From the NCBI GenBank assembly GCA_028287505.1, contig JAQBPN010000085.1, forward strand, positions 1-64,000: 64,000 nucleotides of DNA, written 5' to 3'. The notes under the pieces were generated by a model. That model did not search any database. It saw only the letters and a program-made list of their open reading frames with translations, and was not told where the DNA came from. This document shows, one piece after another, positions 61,857 to 64,000 of the stretch; positions within the stretch are counted from its first letter, which is position 1, and every line of letters starts with the position of its first letter. Both the position numbers and the translations under genes were made by a program. The DNA is from Fibrobacterota bacterium. GTDB taxonomy: Bacteria; Fibrobacterota; Fibrobacteria; UBA11236.

Positions 61857-62671
61857 CACCTCGCAGACCGGGCGGCCCCAATCCGGGCGGATTCACCGGC
61901 AAGCCCATCCGCGGCAAACGCTTCCCTCCCCGGTCGCCTTCGATCGTGGACGTCAAGCCTTCGAAAATAGCCTTGGGCCAGTTGATGGCGCGGTACGGCG
62001 TCCATCTCCAGCCGCAAACCCTGGACCTGCTTTGGGCCTATCACGGCCTGCTCCGGGAGAACAACCATGATCAGGACCTGACGCGCCTGATAGGATTCGA
62101 CACCATCGCGCAAAGGCACTATGCGGATTGCATGATCCTGCATGGGCTGATGAAAGGCAAATGGCCCTCTCCCATGGTGGACGTGGGCACGGGGGCGGGA
62201 TTCCCCGGCATCATGATCAAACTCATGTCCCCTTCCACCCGAATCGTCCTGGCCGAGCCGCGGCCGCGGCGGGTGCAGTTCCTGGAGATGGTCATCAAGG
62301 AGCTTGGCCTCAAGGACATTTCCGTCTTCGGGCATAAGGTCACGTCCCGCAGCCTCACGCAGCCCTTCGCCGCCGCCATCACGCGCGCCTTCGAAACCGT
62401 GGAGCACACCCTGCCCCGCTTCGGAAGCTGCCTGCCGTTGGGCGGCAAGGCCATTTTCATGAAGGGTCCAAAGGCGGCCGAGGAGATGGCCGTTTTCCAG
62501 AGCGATGAATACCGCGTGGCGCGCAACCATGCCTATCGCATTCCCAACACCACCCAGGACCGGGTGCTCCTGATCCTGGAGCGCACCAAGGTTCCCGTCC
62601 TCGATCTTTCCCGTCCGGCCGATCCGGCCGAAGAAGCGGACATCCAACCGAGCGATCCCGAAGATGAGTAA
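61853..62671 (+). CDS. rsmG: 16S rRNA m7G527 methyltransferase
   Basis: A 272-residue protein. The Gly-rich SAM motif VDVGTGAGFPGIMIK and AEPRPRRVQFLEMVIKEL mark RsmG (GidB), which methylates G527 of 16S rRNA. The first 45 residues are a Pro/Gly/Arg-rich extension not seen in E. coli RsmG. The start overlaps the glnE stop (ATGA) and its end overlaps the pseudouridine synthase gene by eight bases. Confidence 0.92.
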   Translation: MTPRRPGGPNPGGFTGKPIRGKRFPPRSPSIVDVKPSKIALGQLMARYGVHLQPQTLDLLWAYHGLLRENNHDQDLTRLIGFDTIAQRHYADCMILHGLMKGKWPSPMVDVGTGAGFPGIMIKLMSPSTRIVLAEPRPRRVQFLEMVIKELGLKDISVFGHKVTSRSLTQPFAAAITRAFETVEHTLPRFGSCLPLGGKAIFMKGPKAAEEMAVFQSDEYRVARNHAYRIPNTTQDRVLLILERTKVPVLDLSRPADPAEEADIQPSDPEDE

Positions 62672-63413
62672 GCGCAGAGGCACATTGGCCGCGATGCTTT
62701 CGGATCAGGGATTCGGAAACCACAAGGACTGCCAGCGCCTGGTCCGCAACGGTTCCGTGGAATTGGGCCGCGAAGAAGGCGGCGCGCTCGTCTGGTCGGT
62801 CGCGGAGGATCCGGATGCGCAGATTGCGCCCGAGGGGCTCCACTTGAAAATCGGCGCCTTTCAGCTTCCCTGGCGGGAAAAACTCTACCTGGCCTTCCAT
62901 AAGCCGGCCGGCACCGAATGCAGCCATACGCCGTCCCATCATCAAAGCGTCTTTTCCTTTTTTCCCGAGCCTTTTCTCAAGCGCAAACTGGAAGCCGTGG
63001 GACGGCTGGACGCGGATACCACCGGCCTCCTCTTCCTCACCGATTCCGGCGTGTTCAACCATTTCCTCACCTCGCCGCGCAAACATGTGCCCAAGACCTA
63101 TCGGGTGGGAACCAAACACGCCATTTCACCCGAGCAGATCGCCAAGCTGACCGAGGGAGTGGATCTGCGCGGCGAAGATGGCAAGACCCTTCCGGCCACG
63201 GTGGCCCTGCTGGATGAAAAAAGCTGCGATCTGACCGTGGAAGAAGGCAAATACCATCAAGTCAAGCGCATGTTCGCGGCCGCGGGCAATCGCGTGGAAT
63301 CCATCCATCGCGTGGCGATAGGTGCAATCAAACTCGAAGACGCCCTGGCTTCCGGCCAGTGGCGCTGGCTCAATGAAACGGAACTTTCCGCATTGGGATT
63401 CAAGGAACCCTGA
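62664..63413 (+). CDS. rsuA: RsuA/RluB-family pseudouridine synthase
   Basis: A 249-residue protein with an N-terminal S4-like segment (about 1-60) and a synthase domain. The catalytic Asp is in AVGRLDADTTGLLFLT, followed by KTYRV and the conserved KYHQVKRMFAAAGNRV. Length and the S4-plus-synthase layout fit RsuA (16S Psi516), but RluB/E/F cannot be ruled out. It overlaps rsmG. Confidence 0.88.
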   Translation: MSKRRGTLAAMLSDQGFGNHKDCQRLVRNGSVELGREEGGALVWSVAEDPDAQIAPEGLHLKIGAFQLPWREKLYLAFHKPAGTECSHTPSHHQSVFSFFPEPFLKRKLEAVGRLDADTTGLLFLTDSGVFNHFLTSPRKHVPKTYRVGTKHAISPEQIAKLTEGVDLRGEDGKTLPATVALLDEKSCDLTVEEGKYHQVKRMFAAAGNRVESIHRVAIGAIKLEDALASGQWRWLNETELSALGFKEP

Positions 63414-63417
63414 TACC

Positions 63418-64000
63418 ATGATCAATCGCGACCCCGCCGCAACGCTCCCCAAAAAAGAAATGGATCCGGCCATCCGGCTTTTGCTGACCGCCAGGGAGGA
63501 TACCGGGCAACGCGCCCTGTTCATCCTGGCCGGGGACGGCGAACTGGCCGCCGGGTTCGCGCCCCGCTTCGCCGAGGTCGTCTGCCACAACGCCAATCAC
63601 ACCCTGCATACGGCCGCCCTGGCGACCGTGGAACGCCTGGGCCTGGCGAATGTCCGTTGCGTGCTGGGAGATCTCCCCTGCACCGATCGCGACGCGGAAG
63701 CCTTCCTGCCCGGGATCCGGTTCCCGGAAAACCATTTCGATCTGATCGGATTCCGGCTGGGCCGGGGCACCGCCCAACTCAACGCCGTATTGGTGGAAGC
63801 ATTCCGCCTGCTGGCGCCGGGCGGCAGCCTTATCGTTTCCGGGCACAACCAGGAAGGCATCAAAAGCTTCGCGAAACGGGGCGAAGGCCATTTCGGGAAC
63901 CTGGCCCTGCAAGGCATCAAGTCTTCCTGCCGGTTGCTGCGGTTCCGCAAGGAAAGCGAAGCGCCTCCCGAACCCATCGAGGACCCGCGCTACTTCTTTC
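63418..64000 (+). CDS. RsmC-like class I methyltransferase, partial
   Basis: The first 194 codons of a gene that runs off the window end. The visible part has a Rossmann-like start (RALFILAGDGELAAGFAP) and the segment FRLLAPGGSLIVSGHNQEGIKSFAKRGEGHFG. This resembles the N-terminal half of RsmC (16S m2G1207 methyltransferase), where a degenerate methyltransferase domain precedes the active one. It starts four bases after the pseudouridine synthase stop, adding to an RNA-modification operon. Confidence 0.75.
   Translation, partial: MINRDPAATLPKKEMDPAIRLLLTAREDTGQRALFILAGDGELAAGFAPRFAEVVCHNANHTLHTAALATVERLGLANVRCVLGDLPCTDRDAEAFLPGIRFPENHFDLIGFRLGRGTAQLNAVLVEAFRLLAPGGSLIVSGHNQEGIKSFAKRGEGHFGNLALQGIKSSCRLLRFRKESEAPPEPIEDPRYFF

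Overview
The window looks like a contiguous chromosomal segment of a moderately GC-rich, Gram-negative bacterium. It encodes an outer-membrane beta-barrel protein, exported FecR and TPR proteins, type IV pilus machinery, a flagellin with its anti-sigma factor FlgM, and a GldA/F/G-type ABC transporter. Together with two-subunit pyruvate dehydrogenase E1 genes, two SpoVG homologues and a tmRNA, this suggests a member of the wider FCB assemblage, possibly Fibrobacterota-like. That placement is inference from gene content only; no rRNA gene is present. No rRNA operon, CRISPR array, integrase or transposase gene was seen.

Layout. Positions 1-2841 (minus) hold the two subunits of a heterodimeric ABC exporter, the second interrupted by an in-frame TGA at 96-98. 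Positions 2842-3700 hold two tiny translationally coupled frames, a tRNA-Gln(CUG) with its own promoter, and a terminator. Positions 3738-6707 hold a TPR protein and a coiled-coil protein of unknown function. Positions 6817-10199 form an accessory-looking, partly AT-rich block: a lone ERF-type single-strand annealing protein with a palindromic operator, a near-perfect parS site, a ribbon-helix-helix-like protein, a DRR-repeat small protein and a PHP-domain protein. Positions 11054-17194 are a pyruvate dehydrogenase locus (pdhA, pdhB, pdhC, lpd) with a lipoate ligase, split by a 145-bp nested palindrome. Positions 17250-21660 (minus) encode the Gld-type ABC system.

Positions 21956-23266 contain ssrA and a flagellin gene with a sigma-28-like promoter and a CsrA-like leader. 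A HAD phosphatase (23331-24170), the ComM-family ATPase with two spoVG genes (24189-26431), an exported protein and flgM (also with a sigma-28-like promoter) follow. Positions 28248-34574 are a pilB-pilT-pilC-pilS-STAS cluster. Positions 34588-39589 hold a TlpA-like thioredoxin, leuCD, an M24 peptidase and a pseudo-receiver protein. Positions 39671-49458 hold a TPR protein, a predicted flavoprotein with a Cys-rich tail, release factor 3, and an M3 peptidase - M20 peptidase - ThiO operon. Positions 49492-55170 (minus) are a four-gene exported/outer-membrane cassette of unknown function. The right end holds dcd, glnA, an unusual glnE with N-terminal ACT-like domains, and three RNA-modification genes (rsmG, rsuA-type, rsmC-like).

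The strongest points for follow-up are the ACT-GlnE fusion beside glnA, the four-gene exported cassette, the sigma-28/CsrA control signals around flagellin and flgM, the tandem SpoVG pair coupled to ComM, and the parS/ERF accessory block.
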